From: Tragulus kanchil
Lineage: Eukaryota > Chordata > Mammalia > Artiodactyla > Tragulidae
Length of the DNA stretch: 64,000 nucleotides
Assembly (NCBI GenBank): GCA_022376925.1
Contig: JAIOJX010000031.1
Coordinates: forward strand, 139,394,854 to 139,458,853
Reading direction: 5' to 3'
The translations under genes and the position numbers were made by a program. A model generated the notes under the pieces. The model had not been told where the DNA came from. It was given only the letters and a program-made list of their open reading frames with translations, and ran no database searches. Of the stretch, positions 22,883 through 34,844 are shown piece after piece; within the stretch, counting starts at the first letter, position 1, and each line of letters begins with the position of its first letter.

Positions 22883-23035
22883 CCTCGGGTGTATGTTGGA
22901 GTCACCCAGGAGCTTCTAAAAGAGACCCATGCCCGTGGCCCTACTCCTACCAATGACACAAGGATCTCTAGACGGGATCTAGATGCACACTGTTCAAAGC
23001 TGCCCAGGAGAGGCCATGGTGGGGCCAGCATTGAG
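22883..23035. mobile_element. MER5-like hAT DNA transposon fossil
   Basis: 'gttggagtcacccaggagcttctaaaa' and, near the end, 'agcattgagaacccc' resemble the MER5A/5B (hAT-Charlie) non-autonomous family. It is old and divergent, so the call is moderate. Confidence 0.5.
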
Positions 23036-24385
23036 AACCCCTACTTCCTGGAGCCCTCTGCCTACCCAGATGGGAAACAGGACAGAACACTCTATTGCAG
23101 TCCCACCTCAAGTCCCTGGGCTGCTGTGGCTGAACCCTCCACCCTGTTCTGGGCCTGGGTGGGTGTGGGAAGAGGCAGCCCCCACCAGGAGGCAGGAGCC
23201 CCCCAAGACTGTTTGTGCACAAGCCCAGGAACAGCTAACAGGCCTGCAGAGTCATTAGGCAGAGGACAGAGCTCCTATGAGGGCCACCTACGCCCCATGT
23301 ACCTCATAGTTTGACTGTTACCGGCGGATGTCAGCACCCTCAACACATGCACGCACAAGAGAGTGATGACTCATAAATACCCTTCCTCTGACACTCCAAG
23401 GAGGTTGGATTTTCATTTCTGGGGGGATTCAGAGAGCTCTGTGCCCTGTGATGACCATGTGTCAATGATGATCACAGGCAACATGAAGGGGAGGTGGCCC
23501 CAAGCTCTTCTTATGGGAGGCGTCCCCCATCAGAGGTTCCCATGCACCCCATAAAGATCTTAGTCTCCTTCACCCGTCGGTGGCCGTGTTTCCCCTGCAC
23601 CATAGAGGCCCAGGCATGGAAGCTCAGAAAGCTCTCTGGTCCCAAGGCAGCAACAGTGGCACCCAGCCCTCTGGAACAGATCACCCCCTCTACCTGATGG
23701 GACGAGGAAGGACCTGGGGGCCTGGACGGGCCATCAGCTCTGTCCCTGAGAGGCTTGCTCCCTCGGAGGCTGGGCCCATAGCTCTGGGCTCACTTGGCAG
23801 AGCTGGAAGGAGCTGTTGCCAGCCGCAGAGATGCCTCCCTGTGGAGGTGGATCCACTAGCCATCTTGGATCAAATCTCCGTTCATGAAAGGGCCTTTCAA
23901 GAGGCCACCTCCAATGGCAAGCATCCAGCAAATACAAACCCAGGACTAGAGACGAGCGTGGCCACTCCTTTGGAGCCTGACCAAGGCTACCCCTCCACAC
24001 ACCCTACTCTATCATCCCCGCCCGCCCCATCCACTGACCCCCAGCCTCACATGCAGTGGACCCACATGCCCTGGTGCACTGGAAAGCCAGAGAGAACGGA
24101 CCCTTGCCTTTGTCCTCCCTAAAGCCTGAGGCCCTGAAATTGACAGGCCCCTGACCACGATCCCTGGCTGGAAGGGATGCTGAAGACCCCAAGGAGGCTT
24201 ACCTCAAGGAAGTCGCCCTGCCTGGATGATTGGGAGGAATGAAGGCATCCGCTTCAACACAGCCTGAAGCTACTCCTGGTCGAGCTGCTGGTCTTGAAGG
24301 GTGGATTTCAGAAAGCATGGCAGGCATGGGGCGGGTTAACGAGGTGAGTTCTAGTGCTCCAACCAGGGAGGCCACACACAGGCGA
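23036..24385. other. Single-copy non-coding DNA
   Basis: No repeat or gene recognised. An AP-1-type site TGACTCA lies near 23367. The 180-codon open frame at 23580-24122 is proline- and serine-rich with no domain and no splice context I would defend. Confidence 0.5.
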
Positions 24386-26545
24386 TGGAATCTTCTTCTC
24401 GGGTGAGTTCCTACTTCCTGTCCTTCTACCTCTATCAGTCTCAGTAGAAGCACACAACCTCCTCCAGCACCTGGCACCCAGCAACCCAGCCTGTCCCCCC
24501 AAGACCGATTTTTCCTGCTGACTTTTTTCTTCCCTCCGCTGGGGACCTGGAAAGACAGGTACCTTGTCCTTTGCCAACACCTGGAACATAACTAATGACT
24601 CATAACAGAGGCTTAAACACGTGAATCAACAATTTATCTGAAAGCTGTTTCACGTGTGGGCGCACCTCGTTACCCACGGGCTCCCCACCTGGTGCATTTC
24701 CCACGGCAAACACCTCCTCCCGGCTCCCAGCCCGCCCAGGGGCCGTCCCACCCTCACTGTCTGTGAGCTCAAGGATTACGAGCTAATTCTAAAATGTTTG
24801 CCTGCGTGAAACCTAATTAGGAAGGTAAATCTCAAAAAAGTAAAAGGTAAAACAATCAAGATACCCAAGGAGGGTGTCCCCTGGCCTCCAGAGCAGAAGA
24901 AAAGGTGGTTGGGAACTCTTCATTTGGTGGGATCCTCCTCTCAGCTCAAATAAGGAGACCGCTCCTCTCCTTCCACCAGGCAAAGCCAATAAGAAAGACG
25001 GAGGATAATTTGTTTCAACAGGCACCTGGATCTGGAATCCCACTAGGGCTTGCGGCTATTTCCCATCTTCCTGCTTCCAGGGCTTGGAACTTCAGATCTA
25101 CCAGAGGCTCTAGCAAATGGTTAGATGTTTCTGTTACAAGGAATGAAAACCTAATTTCAAGTGGTTTACAAAAAAATAAAAATAAAAAAGCATGGTAGTT
25201 GTGCATGCATGTGTGTGTTGGCAGAATTCAGTGGCTCTATAACTGGAAATCCAGCAGTAGGTAGGACTAGCTGATTATGTGACCTAAGAACGCTCCTTTC
25301 CTCACCTGGCCGTCATATCTTGCAATCAGGTTGTCTACAAACAGTGTCTCTACTAGCAGCCAGCGTCTCCCCTCCCCTTCCCAGGGCCAGTGGCAAGGAG
25401 GTCATCTTTTCTAGACTGCGGAGCGGTGGTGGCTGGCCTGAGGGGCTTCTTTTGCCCTTGAGCCTACAAAGGACAGTGGAATCTTCTTCTCGGGTGAGTT
25501 CCTACTTCCTGTCCTTCTACCTCTATCAGTCTCAGTAGAAGCACACAACCTCCTCCAGCACCTGGCACCCAGCAACCCAGCCTGTCCCCCCAAGACCGAT
25601 TTTTCCTGCTGACTTTTTTCTTCCCTCCGCTGGGGACCTGGAAAGACAGGTACCTTGTCCTTTGCCAACACCTGGAACATAACTAATGACTCATAACAGA
25701 GGCTTAAACACGTGAATCAACAATTTATCTGAAAGCTGTTTCACGTGTGGGCGCACCTCGTTACCCACGGGCTCCCCACCTGGTGCATTTCCCACGGCAA
25801 ACACCTCCTCCCGGCTCCCAGCCCGCCCAGGGGCCGTCCCACCCTCACTGTCTGTGAGCTCAAGGATTACGAGCTAATTCTAAAATGTTTGCCTGCGTGA
25901 AACCTAATTAGGAAGGTAAATCTCAAAAAAGTAAAAGGTAAAACAATCAAGATACCCAAGGAGGGTGTCCCCTGGCCTCCAGAGCAGAAGAAAAGGTGGT
26001 TGGGAACTCTTCATTTGGTGGGATCCTCCTCTCAGCTCAAATAAGGAGACCGCTCCTCTCCTTCCACCAGGCAAAGCCAATAAGAAAGACGGAGGATAAT
26101 TTGTTTCAACAGGCACCTGGATCTGGAATCCCACTAGGGCTTGCGGCTATTTCCCATCTTCCTGCTTCCAGGGCTTGGAACTTCAGATCTACCAGAGGCT
26201 CTAGCAAATGGTTAGATGTTTCTGTTACAAGGAATGAAAACCTAATTTCAAGTGGTTTACAAAAAAATAAAAATAAAAAAGCATGGTAGTTGTGCATGCA
26301 TGTGTGTGTTGGCAGAATTCAGTGGCTCTATAACTGGAAATCCAGCAGTAGGTAGGACTAGCTGATTATGTGACCTAAGAACGCTCCTTTCCTCACCTGG
26401 CCGTCATATCTTGCAATCAGGTTGTCTACAAACAGTGTCTCTACTAGCAGCCAGCGTCTCCCCTCCCCTTCCCAGGGCCAGTGGCAAGGAGGTCATCTTT
26501 TCTAGACTGCGGAGCGGTGGTGGCTGGCCTGAGGGGCTTCTTTTG
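24386..26545 (+). repeat. Tandem direct duplication D9, period 1091 bp
   Basis: Copy A runs 24386-25454 and copy B 25477-26545, with a 22-base linker. I see no difference between the copies. It duplicates a block of single-copy DNA without any mobile element. Confidence 0.96.
24590..24835. promoter_or_regulatory. Candidate conserved enhancer-like element (copy at 25681-25926)
   Basis: The stretch has an AP-1-like site (atgactcat, 24596), two CACGTG E-boxes (near 24619 and 24652) and two TAATT homeodomain-type cores in 'gagctaattctaaaatg' and 'cctaattagg'. It contains no repeat and no open frame. The pattern is that of a vertebrate conserved non-coding element. Conservation itself cannot be seen from one sequence. 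Confidence 0.35.
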
Positions 26546-27189
26546 TGCCAGATGGGCCTCCATGAGCCAGTCGTGTGATCAGAAGGCTCTGATACTCTGG
26601 TGGGTCAGCCCTGGGTCACATGTTCCACTCCCGGAGGCAATGGGTAACATTCATCCCACCTGATGCCCAAAGACTGAGGCTGAGGGTGTGGCTCCCCAAA
26701 GGGGTTCAGTGCAGTTCACTCACTCAGTCGTGTCTGACTCCATGCAGCCCCATGGCTTGCAGCACACCAGGCTTCCCACAAAAAACAGTGTGTTTGATAC
26801 CACCAATGGGAAAAGAGTCTGCACAAGCAATGGGAGATGTCCACTATCAACGTGGTTAGTGAAAAGGAGATGGAAGCCTGAGTTCAACAGGCGGGACAGA
26901 TGAAGACCCAGAGGTGGGAAATAAGCCACATGGTTGGAGTGGGAGCTGAGAGGTGGGCTGATGGTAGAACAGGGCTCCAAAATGCAGATTCAGGGGTATC
27001 ATGGTGTAGGTTCCATGAGCACGTGGGTGGAGGTGCTCCTGGCACCCCAGAGCTGGATTCTGTAAGAAACATCTGAACATCCTTACTTGGGGGAACACCC
27101 AAATCATGTGTCCGCTTTATGTTCTGCTTTCTAAGAGTCACAAAGGGAAGTGAAAAACAAACCAGGAGAGGAAGCAGCGGACAGACCAT
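26546..27189. other. Non-coding DNA with a short Bov-A fragment
   Basis: 26703-26780 is an antisense Bov-A/BovB fragment ('cagtcgtgtctgactccatg', 'cagcacaccaggcttccc'). The rest shows no recognisable repeat or exon. Confidence 0.55.
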
Positions 27190-27412
27190 CTGATAGCTAG
27201 CCAGTGGACAAGCTCTTACTGTGTGTGCATTCCCCAAGCTGACAGGTATTTGGGGTTTCCTGGGCCAGCTGAGCTTACTAAAGATACTGTCAGGATAGAG
27301 TGGAACAGGGCACTGCAGATGGGCCAAGGTGAGGGGCAACTTTCAAAAAATGGACTCCTAAGGCTCACTCTTAATTCAGTTCAGGGGCATTTGTTAGGCA
27401 TCTAGTATGTGC

Positions 27413-27612
27413 TGAGGGCTTTTCAGGCGATGCAGTGGTAAAGAATCCACCCGCCAAGTCAGGAGACTCGAGATGCGGGTCTCGTCCCTGAGTCGGGAAG
27501 ATCCCCTGGAGGAGGACATGGCGACCCACTCTTGCCTGGAGAATCCCATGGACAGAGGAGCCTGGCAGGCTACAGTCCTTGAGGTCACAAAGAGTCCGAC
27601 GTGAATGAAGGA
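27413..27612 (+). mobile_element. Bov-tA SINE in an L2 3' end (copy at 28571-28772)
   Basis: Complete tRNA-like head, B-box region and Bov-A body ending 'gagcacacagcg'. It sits just after 'gcatctagtatgtgctgagg', an antisense L2 end. Confidence 0.85.
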
Positions 27613-28147
27613 CTGAGCACACAGCGTGCAAAGCACAGGCTGTGTCCTATGGTGTCCGTGGACAAGAGGAAGTTCCTACCGTCTCTGAACCTCGGGGTCA
27701 CCAGGTCCATCGCTGCCATATCATGGGACACCATCACTCCATCTACAGATCCAACTCCTCTTTGACCTCTATAAATGGCCCCCATTCCTCTGGAGGTCTC
27801 CCGTGCCGGACCCAGCGTCTGTTCGTAATGACCACTCAGTCTTTGCCTCCTCTCATGAAGCAGTGGACGAATGAGTCTCTCCATGATGATGGTCATGACA
27901 AAGAGGACTGCCATCAAGTGAAGAATTCTACTCACCCAGTGACCCCTCATTGACAGTAAGTGGTCTGCTGAGACCTCCAGTGTACTTCTGCTGGAAATAC
28001 AGCAGGGTCTAAGAGACAGAGAGCTACTCTCTCCTTGAGCTTATCCTCAGAGGGAGTAGCCATCCCCATCTACACAGGCAGAAACAGAGGTTCCGAGGGA
28101 TGAAGGCCTGTGCTCATACTGCACAACTGGGGAAACGGGGAAGCTAG
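27613..28147. other. Single-copy non-coding DNA (copy at 28773-29307)
   Basis: No repeat family or exon recognised. The same frame gives a 121-codon minus-strand ORF that is extended to 193 codons in the second copy only because of the two-base change in the Bov-tA, which argues against coding. Confidence 0.5.
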
Positions 28148-28325
28148 AATCCACCTGTAAGGTGGGAAGCCTCGGTTCAGTCCCTGGGTTGGGAAGATTC
28201 CCCTGGAGAAAGAAATGGCAACTCCAGGATTCTTGCCTAGAGAATTCCATGGAGAGAGAAGCCTGGTGGGCTGCCATCCATGGGGGTCTCAAAGAGTCAG
28301 ACATAACTGAGTGACTAAGCACACG
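28148..28325 (+). mobile_element. Bov-tA SINE, 5'-truncated (copy at 29308-29486)
   Basis: It starts within the tRNA-like part ('atccacctgtaagg') and has a full Bov-A body ending 'gagtgactaagcacacgcac'. Confidence 0.85.
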
Positions 28326-29659
28326 CACACCAAAATTTAGATTCAGTTTGATAGCTAGCCAGTGGACAAGCTCTTACTGTGTGTGCATTCCCCAAGCTGA
28401 CAGGTATTTGGGGTTTCCTGGGCCAGCTGAGCTTACTAAAGATACTGTCAGGATAGAGTGGAACAGGGCACTGCAGATGGGCCAAGGTGAGGGGCAACTT
28501 TCAAAAAATGGACTCCTAAGGCTCACTCTTAATTCAGTTCAGGGGCATTTGTTAGGCATCTAGTATGTGCTGAGGGCTTTTCAGGCGATGCAGTGGTAAA
28601 GAATCCACCCGCCAAGTCAGGAGACTCGAGATGCGGGTCTCGTCCCTGAGTCGGGAAGATCCCCTGGAGGAGGACATGGCGACCCACTCTTGCCTGGAGA
28701 ATCCCATGGACAGAGGAGCCTGGCAGGCTACAGTCCTTGAGGTCACAAAGAGCCCGGGACGTGAATGAAGGACTGAGCACACAGCGTGCAAAGCACAGGC
28801 TGTGTCCTATGGTGTCCGTGGACAAGAGGAAGTTCCTACCGTCTCTGAACCTCGGGGTCACCAGGTCCATCGCTGCCATATCATGGGACACCATCACTCC
28901 ATCTACAGATCCAACTCCTCTTTGACCTCTATAAATGGCCCCCATTCCTCTGGAGGTCTCCCGTGCCGGACCCAGCGTCTGTTCGTAATGACCACTCAGT
29001 CTTTGCCTCCTCTCATGAAGCAGTGGACGAATGAGTCTCTCCATGATGATGGTCATGACAAAGAGGACTGCCATCAAGTGAAGAATTCTACTCACCCAGT
29101 GACCCCTCATTGACAGTAAGTGGTCTGCTGAGACCTCCAGTGTACTTCTGCTGGAAATACAGCAGGGTCTAAGAGACAGAGAGCTACTCTCTCCTTGAGC
29201 TTATCCTCAGAGGGAGTAGCCATCCCCATCTACACAGGCAGAAACAGAGGTTCCGAGGGATGAAGGCCTGTGCTCATACTGCACAACTGGGGAAACGGGG
29301 AAGCTAGAATCCACCTGTAAGGTGGGAAGCCTCGGTTCAGTCCCTGGGTTGGGAAGATTCCCCTGGAGAAAGAAATGGCAACTCCAGGATTCTTGCCTAG
29401 AGAATTCCATGGAGAGAGAAGCCTGGTGGGCTGCCATCCATGGGGGTCTCAAAGAGTCAGACATAACTGAGTGACTAAGCACACGCACACCAAAATTTAG
29501 ATTCAGTTTCGTATCTTCCTGCTTCCAAAGCCAAACCAAACCCACACATTTCTGCATCCCTGAGTAAAATAAAAATTAAATTCAATCATACAGCCACTAA
29601 AGAACGGATGAGGAATACTGATTTGGGTTGAGGGAGGTGAAGGAAGCAATCCCAGAGTA

Positions 29660-29790
29660 GGCAGTACTGAGCTGAGCTTTGAGGGACAGAAGAGGCTTTC
29701 AGCATGAGGAGAACATGCGGAGAAGGGCCCAGGGAAGGCGAACAGGGTCAGTGGAGATCCAGAATGGAGAAGGTGCAAAGTGACTGATGC
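29660..29790 (-). mobile_element. L2 LINE fragment, antisense
   Basis: 'gagctgagctttgagggac', 'gaacatgcggagaagg' and 'aggtgcaaag' follow the complement of the L2 3' region. Confidence 0.55.
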
Positions 29791-29918
29791 TGCCTGGCTG
29801 GCTTTTTGAGAGGAGCAGATGCTGAAACAGCCGAGGAGGCTGGATAGAGAGCTAAGAGTCACCTCTCTGAGGTCTGGGAGATCAAGGGTCCACCCTCTCA
29901 TAAAGGTACCATTCTTCC

Positions 29919-30200
29919 CCTCTAACCCCCATCACACCTTTTTTAGTTTAGTGTTTTATTTTTATTTATTTATTTTCATCCATCCTCCATTCTCTGTCCT
30001 GTGTGGGCCTCCCATTGCAGTGGCCTCTCTCTTTGCAGAGCACTGGCTCTGGGCGCATGCGCTCCAGAGCGCTGGCTCATCATTAGACACACCGGTCCAG
30101 CCGCTCCATGGCATGTGGGATCCTCCCAGGCCAGGGATCAAACTGGTGTCCCCTGCACTGCAAGGCAGACTCTCTACCCACTGGACCACCAGGGAAGCCC
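29919..30200 (-). mobile_element. CHR-2-like SINE, complete
   Basis: Flanked by an 18-base target-site duplication, taaaggtaccattcttcc, at 29901-29918 and 30201-30218. The head is alpha-like. The tail is an A/T-rich run without the usual 'ccaataaaag' block. Confidence 0.93.
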
Positions 30201-30307
30201 TAAAGGTACCATTCTTCCTCCTCCATTCTGGGCCAGGCAGGCTCTGTGCCAGGCACTTCCTATGTGTTTCCTGATAGTAGTAGTATTTACTAAGTACTGG
30301 TAAGTAT

Positions 30308-30526
30308 TCCTGTGTATGTATGTTAGCCGCTGAGTCATGTCCCACTCTTTGTGACCCCATGGACGGTAGCTCACCAGGCTCCTCTGTTTATGGGAATCTC
30401 TGGGAAAGAATACTGAAGTAGGCTGCCATGGCCTCCTCCAAGGGATCTTACTGACCCAGGGATTGAACCTGCCTCTCTGACATCTCCTGCATTGCAGGCA
30501 GATTCTTTACCGTCTGAGCCATGAGA
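30308..30526 (-). mobile_element. Bov-tA SINE, antisense
   Basis: 'gctgagtcatgtcccactctttgtgaccccatgg' (split across its length) and 'ctcctgcattgcaggcagattctttaccgtctgagcc' are the complement of the Bov-A body and tRNA-like head. Confidence 0.88.
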
Positions 30527-32085
30527 CCAGTGAGTGCTTGCTAAGTGCTTATTAGTGTTATCTTAGAGTATTGTTACGTATAGTATTCATAAGTACTTCT
30601 ATTAGATTCCCAATGTACAGATAGGGCAGCTCAGGGGGCCAGCACCCGCTCCAGGCTGGAACTGAGGCAGCCTGCCTTCCACCACGGGGTTTCTGCTGCG
30701 TGGAGAGGGGGAGTGGGGGAGGCAGGCAGCTGGGGACCCTGCCTCCTTCTCCATCACTCTGGCCCCGCTGGAGGAGGTGTTGAAGAGGAGGCTGCTGCTC
30801 CGAGGCCCCCACCCCTTCCTAGCCAAGCGCAGGGCAAGGATGGGAAGTCGCCCACCCAGGGTCCGGCTCCAAACCTTCCAGAAACCTGCACACATGAAAC
30901 AATCCGAGATGAAAGGAGGCTTGAAAGTCACCGTTTTTAAAATAAAAGGAAATCGTATTGTAAAAGCCCTAGCAAAGATGACAAAAAAAAAAAAAAAAGA
31001 AAGAACGAAAGAAAAAAAAAAAACTTGTTAAGATCAAAAATGCAGCCAAACCTCAAAAAAGAGGTTTGGGATAAAGGGAGGGAGCAGGGGTTTTACCTGG
31101 GAGCTTCCAAGGGGGCTTCTGAAGCAGGTGAGGGCGGAGGGCCCAGCTCTTGGGTCTCCTCTCCCAGCGCCTTTCATGTGCCCCCGCCTCCGCCAAGGGC
31201 TGCAGAGCTGCCGACGCGCCCCGACGCTGGACACCCATCAGGTCTTCTGACTTGAAACTCATTTCTTTCCCTTTAAACTGAGGAAACTTGTAGTCCTTTC
31301 AAGACACACAGAATGGCAGGGACTCGCGGGGGGCCTCCTCCCAGCCTCCCCCTCCCCCCAGCCTCCCCAGATGCAGCAGGAGGGACTCTACTAGCTTTAC
31401 CCCAAGAAAGTTAACCCTTCCCCCAGGTGACCAAGGGCTGGCCTGACGGGAAGCGCGTGGCCAGTCATATCTCCAGCCCCTCTGAAGGGCCTTTCGTGTC
31501 CTCAGGCCCCTGGGGAGAGAAGAGGACCAGACAAGACCAAGGGATGCTCTCACTTAGGGCAGGAAGCCTAATAGGCATTTCTCAGAAAAAAACCTTTGTC
31601 ACCGCACCCAGCAAAAGAGGGGGGTTGGGAAGAAGAAAGCGGGCATCAGCCTTGAGCACCCCCAAGGCTCAACTAGCCTTTCCGAGTCTCCCAGCCCCGC
31701 CCGAGGGCCAGAGGGCAGATGGGAGCTCCCCTGGCCTCACGCAGAGCCTTGCTTATCTCTCACGCTACACCTACTGTGAGCACCACGGAGCAGGACAGAG
31801 GGCCCCAGAGGACACGAGATGGGAGCCCCTGTGTGTCTGCTGCGGGCAGCTTGGATTCAGCACTGGGAGAGGGACTGGAGAGGCCAGGCAGGGTCCCCAC
31901 CTCCGGGCACACTCGGCTACAAGCACATAGACACAGGCACCCACACCCGGGCCCCTGGACCGCACAGGCTGGGGTGCCCATCCAGCTCCCCCCACCCTTG
32001 CTGCCCAGTGACCAGGTGCACAGGAGCGAACCTCCGGGCCTCAGCCTCCCCAGCCCTGCCTGCTGTGAGCCATGATGTGAGGGTC
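30527..32085. other. GC-rich single-copy non-coding DNA with an A-rich tract
   Basis: 30981-31023 is a 43-base A-rich tract with interspersed G and C. It follows 'agccctagcaaagatgac', which could be the tail of an old retrocopy that I cannot identify. Otherwise no repeat or exon is recognised. Confidence 0.45.
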
Positions 32086-32101
32086 CCCCAGGGCCATACT
32101 T

Positions 32102-32431
32102 TTTTTTTTTTTAAAGATTTATTTACTTATTTATTTTGGTGGGGGCGGGGTGGGGAGGGAAGGGAGCAGGCGGGCCACTTCTATTGGTCTTTCATTTGTC
32201 CATTTTCATCCATCTTTGTTCCTTGGCCCGTGTGGGCCTCCCATCGCGGTGGCCTCTGTTGTCCTACAGCACCGGCTCTGGGCGCATGCGCTCCAGAGCT
32301 CCAGCACGGTAATTGGACACATCAGTCCAGCCGCTCCGCGGCACGTGGGATCTTCTCAGGTCAGGGCTCGAACCGGCGCCCCTTGCACTGCAAGGCGGTG
32401 TCCTTACCCACTGCGCCACCAGGGAAGCCCA
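32102..32431 (-). mobile_element. CHR-2-like SINE (beta tail) with extended 3' end
   Basis: Flanked by a 16-base target-site duplication, ccccagggccatactt, at 32086-32101 and 32432-32447. On the sense strand the usual 'ccaatagaagtggcc' is followed by about 45 bases of a pyrimidine-rich extension (complement of about 32140-32178) and then an A/T-rich end. The same extension occurs in the independent copy at 51497-51818. Confidence 0.93.
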
Positions 32432-32447
32432 CCCCAGGGCCATACTT

Positions 32448-33348
32448 GCTAGGCTTACTGAGCCCGGATGGGAGGAAGACCATGAAGGATACACACCCTC
32501 AGAAAGCCGGGGGACAGACCCAGACAGAAAATGGAAACGAGAGAGATGGGAGAGACGGGAGGAGAAGGAGAGCAAGAAGGAGGGAAACAGAGACTCCCTG
32601 GGGGCCAGAGACAGAGGAATCGAGGCCAAGGCAGAGGGACACAGGAACGGGAGGTGTGGGGAAGGATTTAGGCAGAACCGCCCCCACCTGCACCCCCCAC
32701 ACGCATGCGCACGGAGGCCAAGGTGCTGGAACTCCATGCAGGCACGCTCAGCGCTGTCCGTGTGTTTGTCTGCACCCGGTCAGGGATGCTGGCTGCCGCT
32801 CACTGCCTCCGTGAGACAGCGCGAAATCTGCAGGGCCTGCACACCGGTGAGCCTGGGAGCAGAAACTGAAGCAGCTGGGAGCACAGGCCCTGGGATCAGC
32901 CTGCTCCGGGTCGGGGTACCGGCAGAGGGCCCTCAGGTAGGTCGCAGAGCCCTCAGTCTCATCTGTGAAGTGGGAATCATAACCCAAGCCCCTCAAGGGA
33001 TCACCGTGAGCGTCCATGAGCTGTGGGCGCGAATCCCTCAGCACCGCTCAGGCCCACTTGAGTGGGCAGGGCCTTGGGCCTCTGCCCCTCCTCCCTGGGC
33101 CTCCCTGTCTCCTTCTCTTCCCCTTCTCTTCATGAGGATCCCCTCCAGCTCTGGGGCCCCTCTGCCTGCCTGCCCGAAGGACACAGAGGCACCCAGGTCA
33201 GCGGCAGTTTCTACTCTGATAGACATCTGCTTGCAGCCAGCGATACCAAAGGCCTGGGACCTGTGTCTTTCTGGCAGGAGATCTCATCCATGGTACAGAT
33301 CCAGGCCACACCTGACACACTCCACAGCGCTAGCCTCTTAAAGACTTG
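32448..33348. other. Non-coding DNA with a MIR
   Basis: 32880-33045 looks like a sense MIR ('cagagccctcagtctcatctg', 'gtgggaatcataacc'). The rest is GC-rich with no recognised gene. Open frames of 331 and 342 codons span this area and the SINE upstream; they are treated as chance (see rejected list). Confidence 0.5.
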
Positions 33349-33399
33349 GGAAGTAAATGCTGCCACTCTTATTCCTTAGTTTTAAAAAAATCCTACATT

Positions 33400-33720
33400 G
33401 GGCTTTCCTGGTGGTCCAGTGGGTAAAGAGTCCGCCTTGCAGTGCAAGGGGTGCCGGTTTGATCCCTGGCCTGGGAAGATCCCACATGCCGCGGAGCAGC
33501 TAGATGGGTGTGTCTGATTACGAGCCAGCACTCTGGAGCACATGCACCCAGGGCCGATCCGCTGCAGTGGGAGAGGCCACTGCAATGGGAGGCCCACACA
33601 GGCTGAAGAACAAAGATGGATGAAAATAAATACATGAAAGACCAATAAAAGAGGCCAATTTTTGTTTTTTTAAAGTGTAAAGCAAATAATCAAGGCTTTA
33701 CAAAAAAAAAAAAAAAAAAG
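33400..33720 (+). mobile_element. CHR-2-like SINE (alpha tail) with transduced 3' sequence
   Basis: Flanked by tcctacatt at 33391-33399 and 33721-33729. After the standard tail 'ccaataaaagaggcc' come about 45 bases not found in other copies (33658-33701) and then an 18-base A-run. The target duplication lies outside this addition, so it was part of the inserted RNA. A second copy at 34524-34844 comes from D11. Confidence 0.9.
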
Positions 33721-34523
33721 TCCTACATTAACTGCCTGGAAGTGGGGTGGGGCTGAACCGGGGCAGGTGGGGCCGGGGAATCTCACTGAACCTGAGGAGG
33801 CACTTTGGCTCCTCAGGGACCACGGTGTTCTAGCTTAAGCCAGCTGTCAGCCTCCTGACTCAAACCTCCCTGGACCCCCGGCTGAGGAAAGAGCTAAGAG
33901 GCCAGGACTGCACAGAGGCAAGGTAGGTGTTGAGGGAAGCGCGGGGCGACGGTGGCTTAAACGTCACCCCCTCCAAGAGGCAGCCTGTCCCGTCCACACT
34001 CCCCGGGGAGGCCCGTCCGTGTCCTTCTTCAGCATCTGGAGTGCATGCATGTGGTATCTACTTGGTTTTCTGTCTCCCTGAATGACCGTGGCTGGGAGCC
34101 CCATCTATTTTGGTTCCGTGCCTGACACAGTGTTGGCATTTTGCATTTTTTGGAAGGAACTACCAGCTACTCAGTTAGCAGAGAAGAGGGGGCCCGGGGG
34201 TAGGGTCTGATCAGGAGGCGGGGGTTCTGAGAAGGGAGAAGGATGTCGAAGAGGGAGAGCCCCATTCTGGGCAGCAGGTCCCCAGGGTCTCCGCTCTCTG
34301 TTGCTGCCTGTGTGGCCCGGGAAGGTCCCCTCCCTCCCCGTGCCTCTGCGTCCCCCCCTGTAGAGCCAGGGGACGGCTTGTATGTAAGTGTGAATCACTG
34401 GTCAGGTTCCGGTCAGCTTTGGCGTTGGACGGTGTGACTTCCACGGGTTCTGTGTAATTGCGCTTTTAAAGAGGAAGTAAATGCTGCCACTCTTATTCCT
34501 TAGTTTTAAAAAAATCCTACATT

Positions 34524-34844
34524 GGGCTTTCCTGGTGGTCCAGTGGGTAAAGAGTCCGCCTTGCAGTGCAAGGGGTGCCGGTTTGATCCCTGGCCTGGGA
34601 AGATCCCACATGCCGCGGAGCAGCTAGATGGGTGTGTCTGATTACGAGCCAGCACTCTGGAGCACATGCACCCAGGGCCGATCCGCTGCAGTGGGAGAGG
34701 CCACTGCAATGGGAGGCCCACACAGGCTGAAGAACAAAGATGGATGAAAATAAATACATGAAAGACCAATAAAAGAGGCCAATTTTTGTTTTTTTAAAGT
34801 GTAAAGCAAATAATCAAGGCTTTACAAAAAAAAAAAAAAAAAAG
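34524..34844 (+). mobile_element. CHR-2-like SINE with 3' addition, second copy through D11
   Basis: Same flanks and structure as 33400-33720. Confidence 0.9.

Larger units (their letters stand above)
27190..29509 (+). repeat. Tandem direct duplication D10, period about 1158-1160 bp
   Basis: Copy A runs 27190-28348 and copy B 28349-29509, abutting. The one change I see is 'agtccgacgtg' against 'agcccgggacgtg' inside the Bov-tA. Both copies hold two Bov-tA elements in an L2-like background. Confidence 0.96.

Noticed and set aside
23580..24122. 180-codon open frame
   Set aside because: Proline/serine/glycine-rich, no domain, no start or splice context, and competing frames on both strands.
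27585..29110. 121- and 193-codon minus-strand frames that differ between the D10 copies
   Set aside because: The longer form exists only because of a small change inside a Bov-tA SINE, so the frame is not under coding constraint.
31819..33341. Overlapping open frames of 331 and 342 codons on the plus strand
   Set aside because: They run through a SINE inserted with a clean target duplication and lie in two frames of the same GC-rich DNA. They have low-complexity composition and no recognisable domain. Chance openness is the better explanation.
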